NCBI GenBank assembly: GCA_023014365.1
Contig: JAEBUN010000009.1
Location: forward strand, 1,116,001-1,180,000
Direction of reading: 5' to 3'
DNA from: Lepiota brunneoincarnata
Taxonomy: Eukaryota > Basidiomycota > Agaricomycetes > Agaricales > Agaricaceae
Length of the DNA: 64,000 nucleotides
Shown: positions 31,068 to 43,091 of the stretch, piece by piece
Layout: every line of letters starts with the position of its first letter
Position numbering within the stretch: the stretch's first letter is position 1
Program-made: the position numbers and the translations under genes
Notes under the pieces: generated by a model
Database searches by the model: none
Told to the model about the DNA's origin: nothing
What the model saw: only the letters and a program-made list of their open reading frames with translations

Positions 31068-33840
31068 CAATGGCCTCACCTTTCTTCTTTGTAGGAAAGA
31101 AGGACAGAAAGCTATGCCCCTGTCAAGACTACAGGTACCTCAACAAACATACTGTCAAGAATGCATACAACCTTCCCCTCATCTCACATATTCTCGACAA
31201 ACTCCAAGGATCATGATATTTTACCAAACTCAACATACAAGCAGGATACAACAACATCCATATATGCAAAGGAGATGAATGGAAAGGAGCCTTCAGAACA
31301 CCCCAAGGACTATTCAAACCTACAGTCATGTTTTTCGGAATGTGCAACTCCCCAGCAACCTTCCAAACCATGATGGACTCACTATTCCAAAAACTCATTG
31401 ATAATGGAGGAGTAATTGTTTACATGGATGACATCCTCATTCATGCAAAAACAAAACAAGAACTCTGACATCTTACAAGAGAAGTACTCAAGATACTTAA
31501 AGACAATGATCTATACCTCAAGACCGAGAAATGCAAATTTGAACACCAACGACTCAAATATCTAGGAATTATCATCACTCTGGACTCAGTTTCAATGGAC
31601 CCAGCAAAGCTCAAAGGCATCGCTGAATGGCCAACACTGACTACCCTGTGTGATGTATGCAAATTTATAGGATTTTGCAACTTCTACTGGAAGTTTATAC
31701 ATCAATATGCCACATGGGCCAAACCCCTCAATGCCTTAATGTCCAAAACCAAGAAATTCGAATGGACAGAAGAGTGCCAAAATGCCTTCGATACCCTCAA
31801 GAGAAAATTCCAAAGTGAACTGGTACTAATGGTACCAGACTGAGACAAACCCTTCAAAATCAAATGTGACGCATCACTATTTGCATCAGGAGCAGTCCTC
31901 CTTCAACATGATAATAATGGAGTTAAACACCCAGTCACATACTTCTCAAAAGGATTCTCACCAGCTGAATGCAACTATCATTGCTCTGAACAAGAACTCT
32001 TTGCCATAATCCGAGCACTCAAGGAATGGTGCCACCACATAGAAGGATCATCTCACAAGACCATTGTATGGTCAGATCACAATAACCTTTGCTGCTGGAG
32101 AAAACCCAAGGATCTCAGCAGAAGACAAGCTTGATGGATTGCCTACATGCAACGATTTGACATTGAAATCTGGCACATCCCTGGAAAGAAAAATGGACCA
32201 GCGGATGCTCTCTCAAGACAACCTGACCATGAACCCAAGATGAAGGACAACAAACAGATTGTTGCCCTACCTAATAAATTCTTCACCCCAGAATGACCAC
32301 AGCACATCCGTATTATTGACGAAACTACCAAGCATGAAATAAAGGAGCTGTGGAAGAAGAAGAAACAAACCAACATCGCCCAAGAAGACAACTCAGGACA
32401 CTCACGTGTTCATGGAAAGCTATTTATACCTCAAGATCTACATCTCAGGCGCCACCTACTGCAAAAAGTACATGACTCACCAACCGCAGGACACCCTGGA
32501 ATCACAGAAACCACCAGAAAACTCCAGGAGTATGCCTACTGGCCTGGGATGTGATCATTTGTCAAGAACTACATCCGAGGATGTGGTACTTGCCAACAAC
32601 ACAAGATCAATCACTACCCCCTGAAGCCACTGCTTCAACCTATCCCTAGACCCTGTTCTACCCATCCATTCTTGAATATCTCAATGGATCTTATCACAGA
32701 CCTACCCCCGGATGGACCCCATGATTCTATACTGGTTGTGGTCAACCAGCTTATGAAGGGGATAATTCTAGAACCTACTGCAAAAACTGCCAACACAGAC
32801 AAGATTGCTGAAATTCTTATCAAATGGCTATTCTCTAGATTTGGCCTTCCTGAAAAGGTTCTCAGTGATCATGACCCCAGATTTGCCATCAAATCCATGA
32901 AAGAATTCTATAAACAACTTGGAATCAAACAAGCACTCTCTACCACCTACCACCCACAGACAGACAGACAAACAGAGCAATTCAATCAGGAGATAGAACT
33001 ATACCTTGGCATCTATTGCTCATCAAACCTGAACAAATGGGTAAAGGCACTTCCACTCCTAGAATATGTTCACAACTTGAAAACACATGCTGAACACCAA
33101 CATACCCATTTGAACTCCTCTATGAATCAACCCCCAAAGGATTTCCAACCTCTGAGGAGCCAATGAACATTCCAGCAATAGGAGAGACGTTTAAATACCT
33201 TGCCAAGATATGCCAAGAAGCTCAAGCTGCACATGAACAAGCCAGACTAAAAATGGCTGCAAGATATAACCAGCCAGATATCAATCTAAAAGTTGGACAA
33301 AAGGTTTGGCTAGACAACCACAACCTCCCAATTCAGTACACCTCAAAGAAACTGGCCCAACACCAAGAAGGTCCCTTTACCATAACAAGAAAACTTGGAC
33401 CTGTTACTTATGAACTAAAATTACCCATCAAATGGAAGATCCACAACAAGTTTCATGCAAGCCTCCTAATGCCTGCAGAAGAGAACGACACACATGGGGA
33501 ATACAACACAGCCCTGCCTCCTGACCTTGTCAATGGAGAAGAAGAATACAAGGTCAAGTCAATACTGCACCACAGAAGATTCCAGAACAAGTATCAATTT
33601 CTAGTCAGATGGAAAGGATACCTTCCCACTGAGGACTCCTGGGAGCCAGAAGCAAACCTGGAGAATGCCAAGGAAATCATTGAAGAATATAAAAGGGCCC
33701 ACAAACTAGACAGCCCCACCAATGACCCAACCACCCAACACTCGAGCAACCACTCCAGACCTCCCAGAGCCAGACAACAATGGACACTTTCTCATCCAGG
33801 AAAGAATCATATCCCTGGCAAACCACGTCACAGGAAATAG
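31068..33840 (+). pseudogene. Gyp-B pol, decayed
   Basis: RT from [15 protein letters not shown] through VIVYMDDILIHAK (about 31,420), RNase H, integrase HHCC (HDSPTAGHPG ... CGTCQQHK), DDE core (ISMDLITDLPP) and chromodomain (YQFLVRWKGYLPTEDSWEPE, about 33,590). Stops at many former CGA codons, for example near 31,215, 31,467, 31,842 and 32,133. Frameshifts occur near 32,440 and 33,110-33,170. Non-functional. Confidence 0.88.
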
Positions 33841-34456
33841 CCAACCTGGCCCTACCGCCGATACTGTTAACAACCAACCAGACAGGACCAACAGTCCTTA
33901 TATCATCCAGCATACCTTCCTTCCCTCCAATCAACCCAAAATACGATCCATCCTTTTACATGAGGTTCCCTTTCATATTACTGGAACCTGTCTTAAATGC
34001 AGTCCAGCAATGGTACCCCTGGTTGACACCTGCTGGAAGACATTTACTGCTCTTTTGTATCACAAGCACCTCATCTACAACCAAACAACAGAATTCCAAG
34101 AACTATGCACCACTATTCTTTCTAGTGCAACAGAGGAACAGGACCATGCTACCATTTCTGCCATGTTATCAACCGCTCTCACCAAATTCCCATTTGAGAG
34201 TCCAATCCCAAGCATGAGCAATGGAAGTGGAAGTCAGGACCACCCTATCCTACCTATTGGGACCGCCACCCAACCTTCCAATCCTCCCATGGTGGATACG
34301 AATAACCAACCACCAAGTGCTATACAAGTTATATCTGCTTCTGATGACACCCCCACCGGGACTACCACCAATCACCTATCCAATACCAGAACTTGCTGCA
34401 ATTGCTGCCATCAATTTGGCCATATCAAAGCAGGATGCCCGCGCTACCAATGTTGA
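33722..34456 (+). pseudogene. Gyp-B ORF3a, decayed copy, uninterrupted N-terminal part
   Basis: A 244-codon open frame overlapping the pol end. It includes a helical region (DTCWKTFTALLYHK) and the first knuckle CNCCHQFGHIKAGC (CX2CX4HX4C), and stops at TGA in the inter-knuckle linker. It is useful because it shows the frame without the extra C that breaks the same gene in the complete Gyp-B copy (run of four C near 34,015, versus five C there). Confidence 0.7.
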
Positions 34457-35357
34457 TATTGTCGAAAGATTGCCCCCAGCCATTATGAGAAGCACTGCGA
34501 AAGAAACCCTTACCAGCATCAACCCGCAAGTATGGTACCTGGCTTGTATCACCACCCACAAGGAATACCAAGCAGAGCTCAATCCCTCACACACAAAACC
34601 ACAAACAACAATATTTGACACATTATTGCAAACACCGAGCAGTGCTCCACCTCAGCCAGACCCCTCTGCACCTGAATTCAAGGTGCCCCCATCATCATTC
34701 CGACCACCAACACCACCACCACATCTACTGGTAGAAGCCACCAACTTCCTGAATCAGTCTTTCAACCCACCCATCACCACTTGCTCCAGAGAACCCCTTG
34801 TCATCAACCTCACCCAAGACCTGCCATCCCCAGGCCACCAAGTTATCGAAGCGACTCTCCAGAACCTGACCCCTACTATGACTGGGACCCTGTCACCAAA
34901 TCAAACATCACAGGAGAACCTATCAGATTATACTGAGGATATGTCTGATAAGGACATCAGACCTTACGAAGGGGATAATGTTATGAACAGTCCAGACCGA
35001 GAGGAGCAAGAACAATTATTCGACTTTACAAGATAGGTACAGGAAACCACAGACCAGTTGCAAGCACAGGAATATGAAGACAAAGAAGGGGAATATTACA
35101 ATGCCATGCAGGACTTGGCAAGAGAAGCAAGAATGGAGATAACTCTGGAGGATATTCTGGAATACCCTAAGGATAAAGATAGCCATGGATCAACTGATCC
35201 AACCTCTGATATGGATGGAAGCACCAAGAGAATGGAGAGCAAGAATGGGAGAGAATCCATGGAGATAGAATCAGGAGAAGGGAATTATGAGTCAGAGGAA
35301 AATGATGGAACATCACACAGCAGTGGAATGGAGAATGAGGACACTGACTCATTGTAA
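34221..35357 (+). pseudogene. Gyp-B ORF3b, decayed copy
   Basis: In the +1 frame relative to ORF3a. It stays open for 271 codons before a TAG at 35,034 (a former TGG), then continues to TAA 35,355. The last part lies within the 3' LTR. It contains LVINLTQD and an acidic tail. Survival of this frame in an otherwise heavily mutated element is notable, though codons rich in P, S and T also resist stops. Confidence 0.55.
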
Positions 35358-35685
35358 TATATAAATAACAGTAGGATGCCATCAGCTAGGATGTGCATCA
35401 TGGTCAAGACTGCGCAGGACAAGTAGAACAGCCCAATAACCTATAACAAGTATATAGTATCTCATAGGTATATAAGGCCTGTACAAGTAGAGATTAAAGT
35501 CTCAAGCTTTAATCTTGTTAACAGTGGTTGTTAACCCTCTCTGCCTTAACTTGGTGTGTTCCCTCATTATCTCATTGAGCACAATCCACTAAGCTCTGCA
35601 AGGCCAACCATCTTGGACACCTTGTAGAGTGATTGAAGGCCATCTCCAGTTATCCTCAGATACAGAAGGAGCATGGATCATAACA
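34979..35685 (+). repeat. Gyp-B 3' LTR, decayed plus-strand copy
   Basis: About 707 bp, TGTTATGAACAG...GGATCATAACA, preceded by the purine tract gaaggggataa. It carries TATATAAGG near 35,470 and AAGCTTTAATCT near 35,503. Confidence 0.88.
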
Positions 35686-35918
35686 GTGTCCAAGACAGTT
35701 GGCCTTGCAGAGCTTAGTGGATCATGCTCAATGAGATAACGAGGGAACACGCCAAGTTCTCTATTCCTGCTTCTCTTGCCAAGTCCTGCATGGCATTGTA
35801 ATATTCCCCTTCTTCGTTTTCATATTCCTGCACTTGCAACTGGTCTGTGGTTTCCTGTACCCATCTTGTAAAGTTGAATAATTGCTCCTGTTCCTCTCGG
35901 TCTGGGCTGTTCATAACA
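35686..35918 (-). repeat. Inverted, internally deleted Gyp-B LTR
   Basis: Directly abuts the preceding LTR in opposite orientation. It lacks the first 65 bases and an internal block (junction near 35,760), and ends with the LTR terminus ttcataaca. The two LTRs form a tail-to-tail inverted pair. Confidence 0.8.
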
Positions 35919-36264
35919 GAGTTTCAGAGTTCCAGAGTGCTAGAGACAGAGACAGAGACCAGAGTAGAGTTCAGAGACCAAAGACCAAAGACCAGAGACC
36001 CCACGCTTTAAATTGATAGGGATTGTCCTTTTACTATTGCACCATATGGCTAAGATAACTTCAACAGCTGTTCATTAACCTCTAAAACACTACTCTCTTG
36101 AATTCTGCTGTCAGAATGCACCCCCAGAACACCCCAAAAGATGAAACTGTTCATTACCTATCTCATACTATTGGTATTAGCTTAAGCTTGTTGAATTTTG
36201 GCTAAGCTTAGTAAAAACAAGCCCTCCATCTATATTAAAACCCATGAACATTTCTATCTTTTCA
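35919..36264 (+). repeat. Partial Gyp-D LTR
   Basis: Matches the last 350 or so bases of the Gyp-D LTR in the same orientation as the solo LTR at 4896, ending CTATCTTTTCA. It includes the GA-rich block and two variant AAGCTT palindromes (36,180-36,215). The 5' part was lost at the junction with the inverted LTR. Confidence 0.85.
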
Positions 36265-36473
36265 ATGGGGGATAGTTCAGTAATTTGGGTGGCTATGTGA
36301 ACAGTGGGATCATTTGGTTTGGGTGGGGTTGCATATACAGGTTGGTTGGACTTAGGAGAAGATGAAGGAACATGAAAAGAAGGAGTAGAATGAGGAGTTG
36401 ATGGAGTGGCACATGGGGTAACAAATGGTTGAAAAGGTTCTGGAGATCCAGAACTGGAATGGGAAATGCATGG

Positions 36474-37171
36474 TGTTATGATCCGTGCTCCTTCTGTATC
36501 CGGGGATAACTGGAGACGGCCTTCAATCACTCTACAAGGTGTCCGAGACGGTTGGCCTTATAGAGCTTAGTGGATCGCGCTCAATGAGATAACGAGGGAA
36601 GACGCCAAGTTAAGGCAGAGAGGTAAACGACCGCTGTTAACAAGATTAAAGCTTAAGGCTTTAATCTCTACTTGTACAGGCCTTATATACCTATGAGGTG
36701 CTATATACTCGTTATAGGTTACTTGGCTGTTCTACTGGTCGTGCGCAGTCCTGACCATGATGCACATCCTGGCTGATGGCATCCTAGCGTTATTTATATT
36801 ACAATGAGTCAGTACTCTCGCTACTGCTGTGCGATGTTCCATTGCTTTCCTCTGACTCATAATCTTCTTCTCCCGATTGTATCTCCATGGAGTCTTCTTC
36901 GTTCTCGTTCTCCATTCTCTCAGTGCTTCCATCCGTATCGGAGGTTGGGTCGGTTGATCCATGGTTATCTTCCTCGTCCTTGGGGTATTCCAATATATCC
37001 TCCAAGGTTATCTCCATTCCTGCTTCTCTTGCCAGGTCCTGCATGGCGGTATAATATTCCCCTTCCTCGTCTTCGTATTCTTGTGCCCGTAGTTGGTCTG
37101 TAGTCTCCTGTACCCATCTTGTAAAGTCGAACAGTAATTCTTGTTCCTCCCGGTCTGGACTGTTCATAACA
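36474..37171 (-). repeat. Gyp-B 3' LTR, partly coding
   Basis: 698 bp. On the minus strand its first 370 or so bases are the C-terminal 120 or so codons of ORF3b (start NSPDREEQELLFDF, end TDSL). The TATA box TATATAAGG and the predicted RNA start follow further downstream. Confidence 0.93.
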
Positions 37172-37929
37172 TTATCCCCTTCGTAAGGTCTGATGTCCTC
37201 ATCAGACATATCCTCAGTATAATCCGACAGGCTCTCCTGTAATGTTTGATTCGGCGATGGGGTCCCAGTCGAAGTATGGGTCAGGTTCTGGGGAGTTGCT
37301 TCGGTAGCTTGGTGGTCTGGGGATGGCGGGTCTTGGGTGAGGTCGATGACGATGGGTTCTCTGGAGTGAATGGTGGTGGGTGCGCCGAAGGATCGATTCA
37401 GGAAGTCGGTGGCTTCCGCTAGCAGATGTGGTGGTGGCGTTGGTGGTCGGAATGACGACGGGGGCATTTTGAATTCGGGTGCGGAGGGGTCTGGCTGAAG
37501 CGGGGCGCTGCTCGGTGCTTGCAACAATGTGTCGAATATTGTTGTTCGTGGTTTCGCGTGTGAGGGATCGAGCTCTGCTTGGTATTCCTTGTGGGCGGCG
37601 ATACAGGCCAGGTACCATACTTGCGGGTTGATGCTGGTAAGGGTTTCTCTCGCAGTGCTTCTCGTAATGGCCTGGGGCAATCTTTCGACAATATCGACAT
37701 TGGTAGCGCGGGCATCCTGCTTTGATATGGCCGAGTCGACAGCAGCAATTGCAGCGAGTTCGGGTGGTGGATAAGTGAGTGGTGGTAGTCCCGATGGGGG
37801 CGTCATTAGAAGTAGATATAGCTTGTACAACACTTGATGGTTGGTTACTCGTATCCACCATGGGAGGGTTGGAAGGTTGGGTGGTGGTCCCGATAGGTAG
37901 GATAGGGCGGTCCTGACTTCTGCTTCCAT
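36799..37929 (-). CDS. Gyp-B ORF3b, +1 frame overlapping ORF3a and entering the LTR
   Basis: Open for 376 codons in the +1 frame of ORF3a; the part beyond the ORF3a stop (37,214) is 138 codons. It contains PIVIDLTQD, which resembles a SUMO-interacting motif (hydrophobic-hydrophobic-D-L-T), then acidic blocks (SDYTEDMSDEDIRPYEGDN; EYEDEEGEYY) and a predicted helix (FDFTRWVQETTDQLRAQEY). About 120 codons lie in the 3' LTR. The N-terminal half overlaps ORF3a and may not be translated as such. A frameshift or splice from ORF3a is possible. Function unknown. Confidence 0.55.
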   Translation of the reverse strand: MEAEVRTALSYLSGPPPNLPTLPWWIRVTNHQVLYKLYLLLMTPPSGLPPLTYPPPELAAIAAVDSAISKQDARATNVDIVERLPQAITRSTARETLTSINPQVWYLACIAAHKEYQAELDPSHAKPRTTIFDTLLQAPSSAPLQPDPSAPEFKMPPSSFRPPTPPPHLLAEATDFLNRSFGAPTTIHSREPIVIDLTQDPPSPDHQATEATPQNLTHTSTGTPSPNQTLQESLSDYTEDMSDEDIRPYEGDNVMNSPDREEQELLFDFTRWVQETTDQLRAQEYEDEEGEYYTAMQDLAREAGMEITLEDILEYPKDEEDNHGSTDPTSDTDGSTERMENENEEDSMEIQSGEEDYESEESNGTSHSSSESTDSL

Positions 37930-38429
37930 TGCTCGGGCTTGGGATCGGACTCTCGAACGGGAATTCGGTGAGAGCGGTTGATAGCATGGCAGAAATGGTA
38001 TTGCGGTCCTGTTCCTCTGTTGCGCTAGAAAGAATAGTGGCGCATAGTTTTTCGAATTCTGTTGCTCGGTCGTGGACGAGGCGCTTGTGATACAGAAGAG
38101 CAGTAAATGTCTTCCAGCAGGTGTCGACCAGGGGGTACCATCGCTGGACTGCGTTTAAGACGGGTTCCGGTAATATGAAAGGGAACTTCGTGTAAAAGGA
38201 TGGATCGTATCTCGGGTTGGTTGGAGGGAAGGAAGGTATGCTGGATGATATAAGGACTGTTGGTCCTGTCTGGTTGGTCGTCAGCGGTATCGGTGGCAGG
38301 GTTAGGTTGGCTATTTCCTGTGACGCGGTTCGCCAGGGATATGATTCTTTCCCGGATGAGAAGGCGTCCATCGTTGTCTGGCTCTGGGAGGTCTGGAGTG
38401 GTTGCTCGAGTGTTGGGTGGTTGGGTCAT
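37214..38429 (-). pseudogene. Gyp-B ORF3a, two zinc knuckles, one frameshift
   Basis: Starts at MTQPPNTRATTPD (38,429), overlapping the pol end. A run of five C near 38,137, where the decayed copy has four, shifts the frame; the rest is open from 38,371 to 37,214. It contains the helical block DTCWKTFTALLYHK, then CNCCCRLGHIKAGC (CX2CX4HX4C) and CRYCRKIAPGHYEKHC (CX2CX6HX4C), a basic Arg-rich region and the terminal AESNITGEP motif shared with Gyp-A. About 404 residues when the C run is read as four. Likely a nucleic-acid-binding accessory protein of the element. Confidence 0.75.
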
Positions 38430-41400
38430 TGGTGGGGTTGTCTAATTTGTGGGCCCTTTTATATTCTTCAATGACTTCCTTGGCGTTCTCCAGGTTTGCT
38501 TCTGGCTCCCAGGAATCCTCAGTGGGAAGGTATCCTTTCCATCTGACTAGGAATTGATACTTGTTCCGGAATTTTCTGTGGCGCAGTATTGACTTGACCT
38601 CGTATTCTTCTTCTCCATTTACAAGGTCGGGTGGTGGGGCTGTGTTGTATTCCCCATGTGTGTCGTTCTCTTCTGCAGGCATTAGGAGGCTCGCATGAAA
38701 CTTGTTGTGGATCTTCCATTTGATGGGTAATTTTAGTTCATAGGTAACAGGTCCGAGTTTTCTTGTTATGGTGAAGGGACCTTCTCGGCGTTGGGCCAGT
38801 TTCTTTGAGGCGTACTGAATTGGGAGGTTGCGGTTGTCGAGCCAAACCTTCTGTCCAACTTTTAGATTGATATCTGGCCGGTTATATCTTGCAGCCATTT
38901 TTAGTCTGGCTTGTTCATGCGCAGCTTGGGCTTCTTGGCGTATCTTGGCGAGGTATTTAAACTTCTCTCCTATTGCTGGAATGTTCGTTGGTTCCTCGGA
39001 GGTCGGAAATCCTTTGGGGCTTGATCCATAGAGGAGTTCAAATGGGGTATGTTGGTGTTCGGCATGTGTTTTCGAGTTGTGGACATATTCCAGGAGTGGG
39101 AGTGCCTTTACCCATTTGTTCGGGTTCGATGAGCAATAGATGCCAAGGTAGAGTTCTATTTCTTGATTGAATCGCTCTGTTTGTCCGTCTGTCTGGGGGT
39201 GGTAGGCGGTAGAGAGTGCTTGTTCGATTCCGAGTTGTTTGTAGAATTCTTTCATGGATTTGGCAGCGAATCTGGGGTCGCGATCACTGAGAACTTTCTC
39301 GGGAAGGCCAAATCTAGAGAATAGCCGTTTGATAAGAATTTCGGCGATCTTGTCCGCATTGGCGGTTTTCGCAGTAGGTTCTAGAATTATCCCCTTCGTA
39401 AGCTGGTCGACCACGACCAGTATAGAATCATGGGGTCTGTCCGGGGGTAGGTCTGTGATAAGATCCATCGAGATGTTCGAGAATGGACAGGTAGAACGGG
39501 GTCCAGGGATAGGTTGAAGCGGTGGTTTTAGGGGGTGGCGATTGATCTTGTATTGTTGGCAAGCACCACATCCTTTGACGTAGTTTTTGACAAATGATCG
39601 CATCCCAGGCCAGTAGGCGTATTCCTGGAGTTTTCTAGTTGTTTCTGCGATTCCAGGGTGTCCTGCGGTAGGTGAGTCGTGTACTCTTTGCAGTAAGCGG
39701 CGTCTGAGGTGTAAATCTTGTGGTATAAATAGCTTTCCTTGAACACGTGGGTGTCCTGAGTCATCTTCTTGGGCGATGTTGGTCTGTTTCTTTTTCTTCC
39801 ACAGCTCTTTTATTTCCTTTTTAGTGTTTTCGTCGATAATATGGATATGTTGTGGCTGTTCTGGGGTGAAGAATTTGTCAGGGAGTGCAACGACCTGTTT
39901 GTTGTCTCTTGTCTTGGGTTCATGATCGGGTCGTCTGGAAAGGGCATCTGCTGGTCCATTTTTCTTTCCAGGGATATGTTGGATTTCGATGTCGAATCGT
40001 TGCATGTAGGCAATCCATCGGGCTTGTCTTCTGCTGAGGTCTTCAGGTTTTCTCCAGCGGCGAAGGTTGTCGTGATCTGACCATATGATGGTCTTGTGTG
40101 ATGATCCTTCTATGTGGTGACGCCATTCTTTGAGTGCTCGGATAATGGCGAAGAGTTCCTGTTCGGAGCAATGATAGTTGCGTTCGGCTGGTGAGAATCC
40201 TTTCGAGAAGTATGCGACTGGGTGTTTAACTCCATTGTTGTCGCATTGAAGTAGGACTGCTCCTGATGCAAATAGTGATGCGTCGCATTCAATTTCGAAG
40301 GGTTTGTCTCGGTCGGGGACCATTAATACCGGTTCGCTTTGGAATTTTCTCTTGAGAGTATCGAAGGCGTTCTGGCATTCTTCTGTCCATTCGAATTTCT
40401 TGGTTTTGGACATTAGGGCATTGAGAGGTTTTGCCCATGTGGCGTATTGGTGTATGAATTTTCGATAGAAGTTGCAAAATCCTATGAATTTTCGTACATC
40501 GCGCGGGGTAGTTGGTGTTGGCCATTCAGCGATGCCTTTGAGCTTTGCTGGGTCCATCGAAACTGAGTCGGGAGTGATAATAACTCCTAGATATTCGAGT
40601 CGTTGTCGTTCGAATTCGCATTTCTCGGTTTTGAGGTATAGATCGTTGTCCTTGAGTATCTTGAGTACTTCTCTTGTGAGGCGTCGAAGTTCTTGTTTTG
40701 TTTTTGCGTGAATGAGGATGTCGTCCATGTAAACGATTACTCCTCCATTGTCGATGAGTTTTCGGAATAATGAGTCCATCATGGTTTGGAATGTTGCTGG
40801 GGAGTTACACATTCCAAAGAACATAACCGTGGGTTCGAATAATCCTCGGGGTGTCCTGAAGGCTCCTTTCCATTCATCTCCTTTGCGTATGCGGATGTTG
40901 TTGTATCCTGCTCGTACGTCGAGTTTGGTAAAGTACTTTGATCCTCGGAGTTTGTCGAGAATATGAGAGATGAGGGGGAGGTTGTACGCATTTTTGATGG
41001 TATGCTCGTTGAGGTACCTGTAGTCTTGACAGGGGCGTAGTTTTCCGTCTTTCTTTCCTACGAAGAAGAAGGGTGATGCCATTGGCGATTCGGATGGTCG
41101 AATGTATCCCTTTTGAAGGTTTTCTTCTAGGAACGTGTCGAGTTCCTTTTCTTCATTGAGGGAGAGTCGGTAGGACTTCATGGCAATTGGTTTGAATGAT
41201 TCCTTGAGTTCAATTTTGTGATCCCATGGTCGTTGTGGGGGGAATCGTTCGGCTTGTTTCTTGCTAAATACTGGGAGATATTCGTGGAATTCCGTGGGCA
41301 CGACTTTTCTTGGGTCGTCGTTTTTCTTTTCTCCATGTTGTACGGCAAGGAATTGCGATGCGGAGGCTTTGAAGTTGATTTCTTCGAAGCTTGTGGGCTC

Positions 41401-41960
41401 TAGTGTGGAGATGTGGTTGAGTTGGTCGTTGTAGATCCAATCGGGTTCCATGGATTGGATGAGTTCTCGGAATATAGTGTTGTCCCAACGTTCGTTTCTC
41501 CAGCGTAGTTGTTTGGTATCCCAGTCGATGTCTGGGTTGTGTTCTGCAAGCCAAGGGAATCCAAGGATGAGTCTTGGGCTTCCGAGGGAGACTACTTTTG
41601 GTTTGATCTCCATATTCTTCCCATTAACCGTTAGGTTGAGGGTCGTGTAGTGGGTGGCTGTTCCATTTTTGTTAACAGATCCATCGGCATTTCATACTTC
41701 GATGGGTCGATCGAGGGGTGTTGTTTTGAATGAATGTTGTTTGACCATTCCAGGGTCAATGAAGTTTCCTGCTGCTCCTGAGTCGAGTAGGGTGAGTAGT
41801 TCCATGCTTTCGGGTCCTTCCTTAGTGAACTTGTGTTTTCAGATTCGACAGGGTAGATGTATTACGCGTGCTGACGATTCCTGTAACTTTACAACATTAA
41901 TATCATTTTGTGAATAGGAAAGGGAAGGAGGTCTTTGTGGAGGGCTAGACGTGGTGGCTA
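38311..41960 (-). pseudogene. Gyp-B pol: protease, RT, RNase H, integrase, chromodomain
   Basis: Protease (LLTLLDSGAAGNFI, about 41,800) is followed by 1,100 uninterrupted codons from 41,613. These cover RT with VIVYMDDILIHAK (about 40,725), RNase H (EIECDASLFASGAVL; SEQELFAIIRAL; WSDHDNLRRW), integrase HHCC (HDSPTAGHPG ... CGACQQYK), DDE core (SMDLITDLPPD; VLSDRDPRF; YHPQTDGQTERFNQE) and chromodomain (YQFLVRWKGYLPTEDSWEPE, about 38,560). TGA stops near 41,839 and 41,694 separate protease from RT. The second is also present in the decayed copy, so it was already in their common ancestor or arose twice at the same CGA. Confidence 0.9.
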
Positions 41961-41966
41961 GTCTCC

Positions 41967-43091
41967 TTAGGCAAAATCCTTAACCAGAGGGGCATCTGGG
42001 TGGTTGGATTCATTTGCAAAATGTTCATAGATGTCCTCGACTTCTTCGTCGGTTGCATCTTCTAGTATGTTGTATAGCGAGTTCTTTTTCCTGTAGCTTG
42101 CTTGTCTTCTTCTGGATATCGCATTTGACCGGTTTCTGGCATCCAAATTGCGGGGTAATTCGGATCGGCGATATATTGTCTTCTTGGTGGGGCATTCGCG
42201 GGCGAAGTGTCCAGTCTTGCGGCAGTTGAAGCATCTCTTTTCTTTGAGATCCTTTCTTTGGGTGTCCGTGAGGATTGCATTGAGGGCTTCGCGGGTGCGT
42301 TCTTGTACCAACTGGTGGAGTCTGTCTTCTTCGGTCTCCTCGTCTTCATCAGCTTCCTCGGCGAGTAGATCTGGCTCGTCCTCAAAGTCGAGGTTGTAGA
42401 CTGCTTCGGCGAGTTGGTCAATATCCATTGCGTTAGGGTCTGTTGCTTGATAGGGCAGTGGGACACGGCGCGTAAAAGCATTTCTTTTCCCTTTAAATGG
42501 GCGAGTGCGCGAAGTCGTTGGAAACGAGGGAGTTCCTCAAGTTTGCATATAGTCGCGTTGAGTTTGTAGTATTTGATATGCTGTTTGAGCTTGCTTGAAC
42601 CAGTCGCTGAGTTTGTTTCCTGGATTGAGGCTAATTGTCTTGATTGCAATGGGGCAATCCAGCCCGTTCTTGAAATAGTTGACCGCCGCCACTCCATCTC
42701 CAAGGTCGGCCTGATAGGCAAGTATCTGGAACTGGGATATGTAATCATCGATATATCGTCCATTCTGTTTGAGGTGGCGGATTCTGTCCATTGCATCGGT
42801 GGGGACATTGTTTGGGGTGAAGGATGTATCAAGTCCTTCGAGAAATTTCTTCCATGTCGGAAGGGTCTGGCTTCCATCAAGTTCTTTGTTTGATTCCAAG
42901 AATGCTCCTCTCCATGTTGCAGCGGGGCCAGTGGACATGTATGAAAGGGCGAATTGTATCTTGGTCTTGTCATCGGGAAAGGCTCCTGGCTTTGCATCGA
43001 TGTATAGTTGTACTGCATCCTTCCAGAGGCGGAAGTAGTCGGTCTCTCCATTAAAGGTTGGGGGTGTGTTGATTTTTGCGGAGGAGGCCAT
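41967..43091 (-). pseudogene. Gyp-B gag with one TGA
   Basis: A 374-codon gag frame from MASSAKINTPP, broken once by TGA at 42,539-42,537, where the decayed copy reads CAA. Capsid-like motifs QLYIDAKPGAF, YISQFQILAYQ and YFKNGLD precede the break. The zinc knuckle CFNCRKTGHFAREC (about 42,235-42,195) follows it. A longer open frame (43,828-42,062) overlaps in another register, see findings. Confidence 0.85.

Larger units (their letters stand above)
31063..35685 (+). mobile_element. Gyp-B decayed copy, right part (RT to 3' LTR)
   Basis: Continues the Gyp-B fragment of 1549-3826 about 60 bp further into pol and runs to a 707-bp 3' LTR. Compared with the complete copy at 36,474-44,716 nearly every difference is CG to TG or CA. 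This gives a heavily CpG-depleted sequence with numerous stops. Confidence 0.88.

Noticed and set aside
20411..43091. In-frame TGA codons in gag and pol read as programmed stop-codon recoding
   Set aside because: They are scattered, occur in four unrelated elements including a DNA transposon, and align with CGA or CAA in sister copies. Decay explains them. Host genes show no sign of TGA reassignment.
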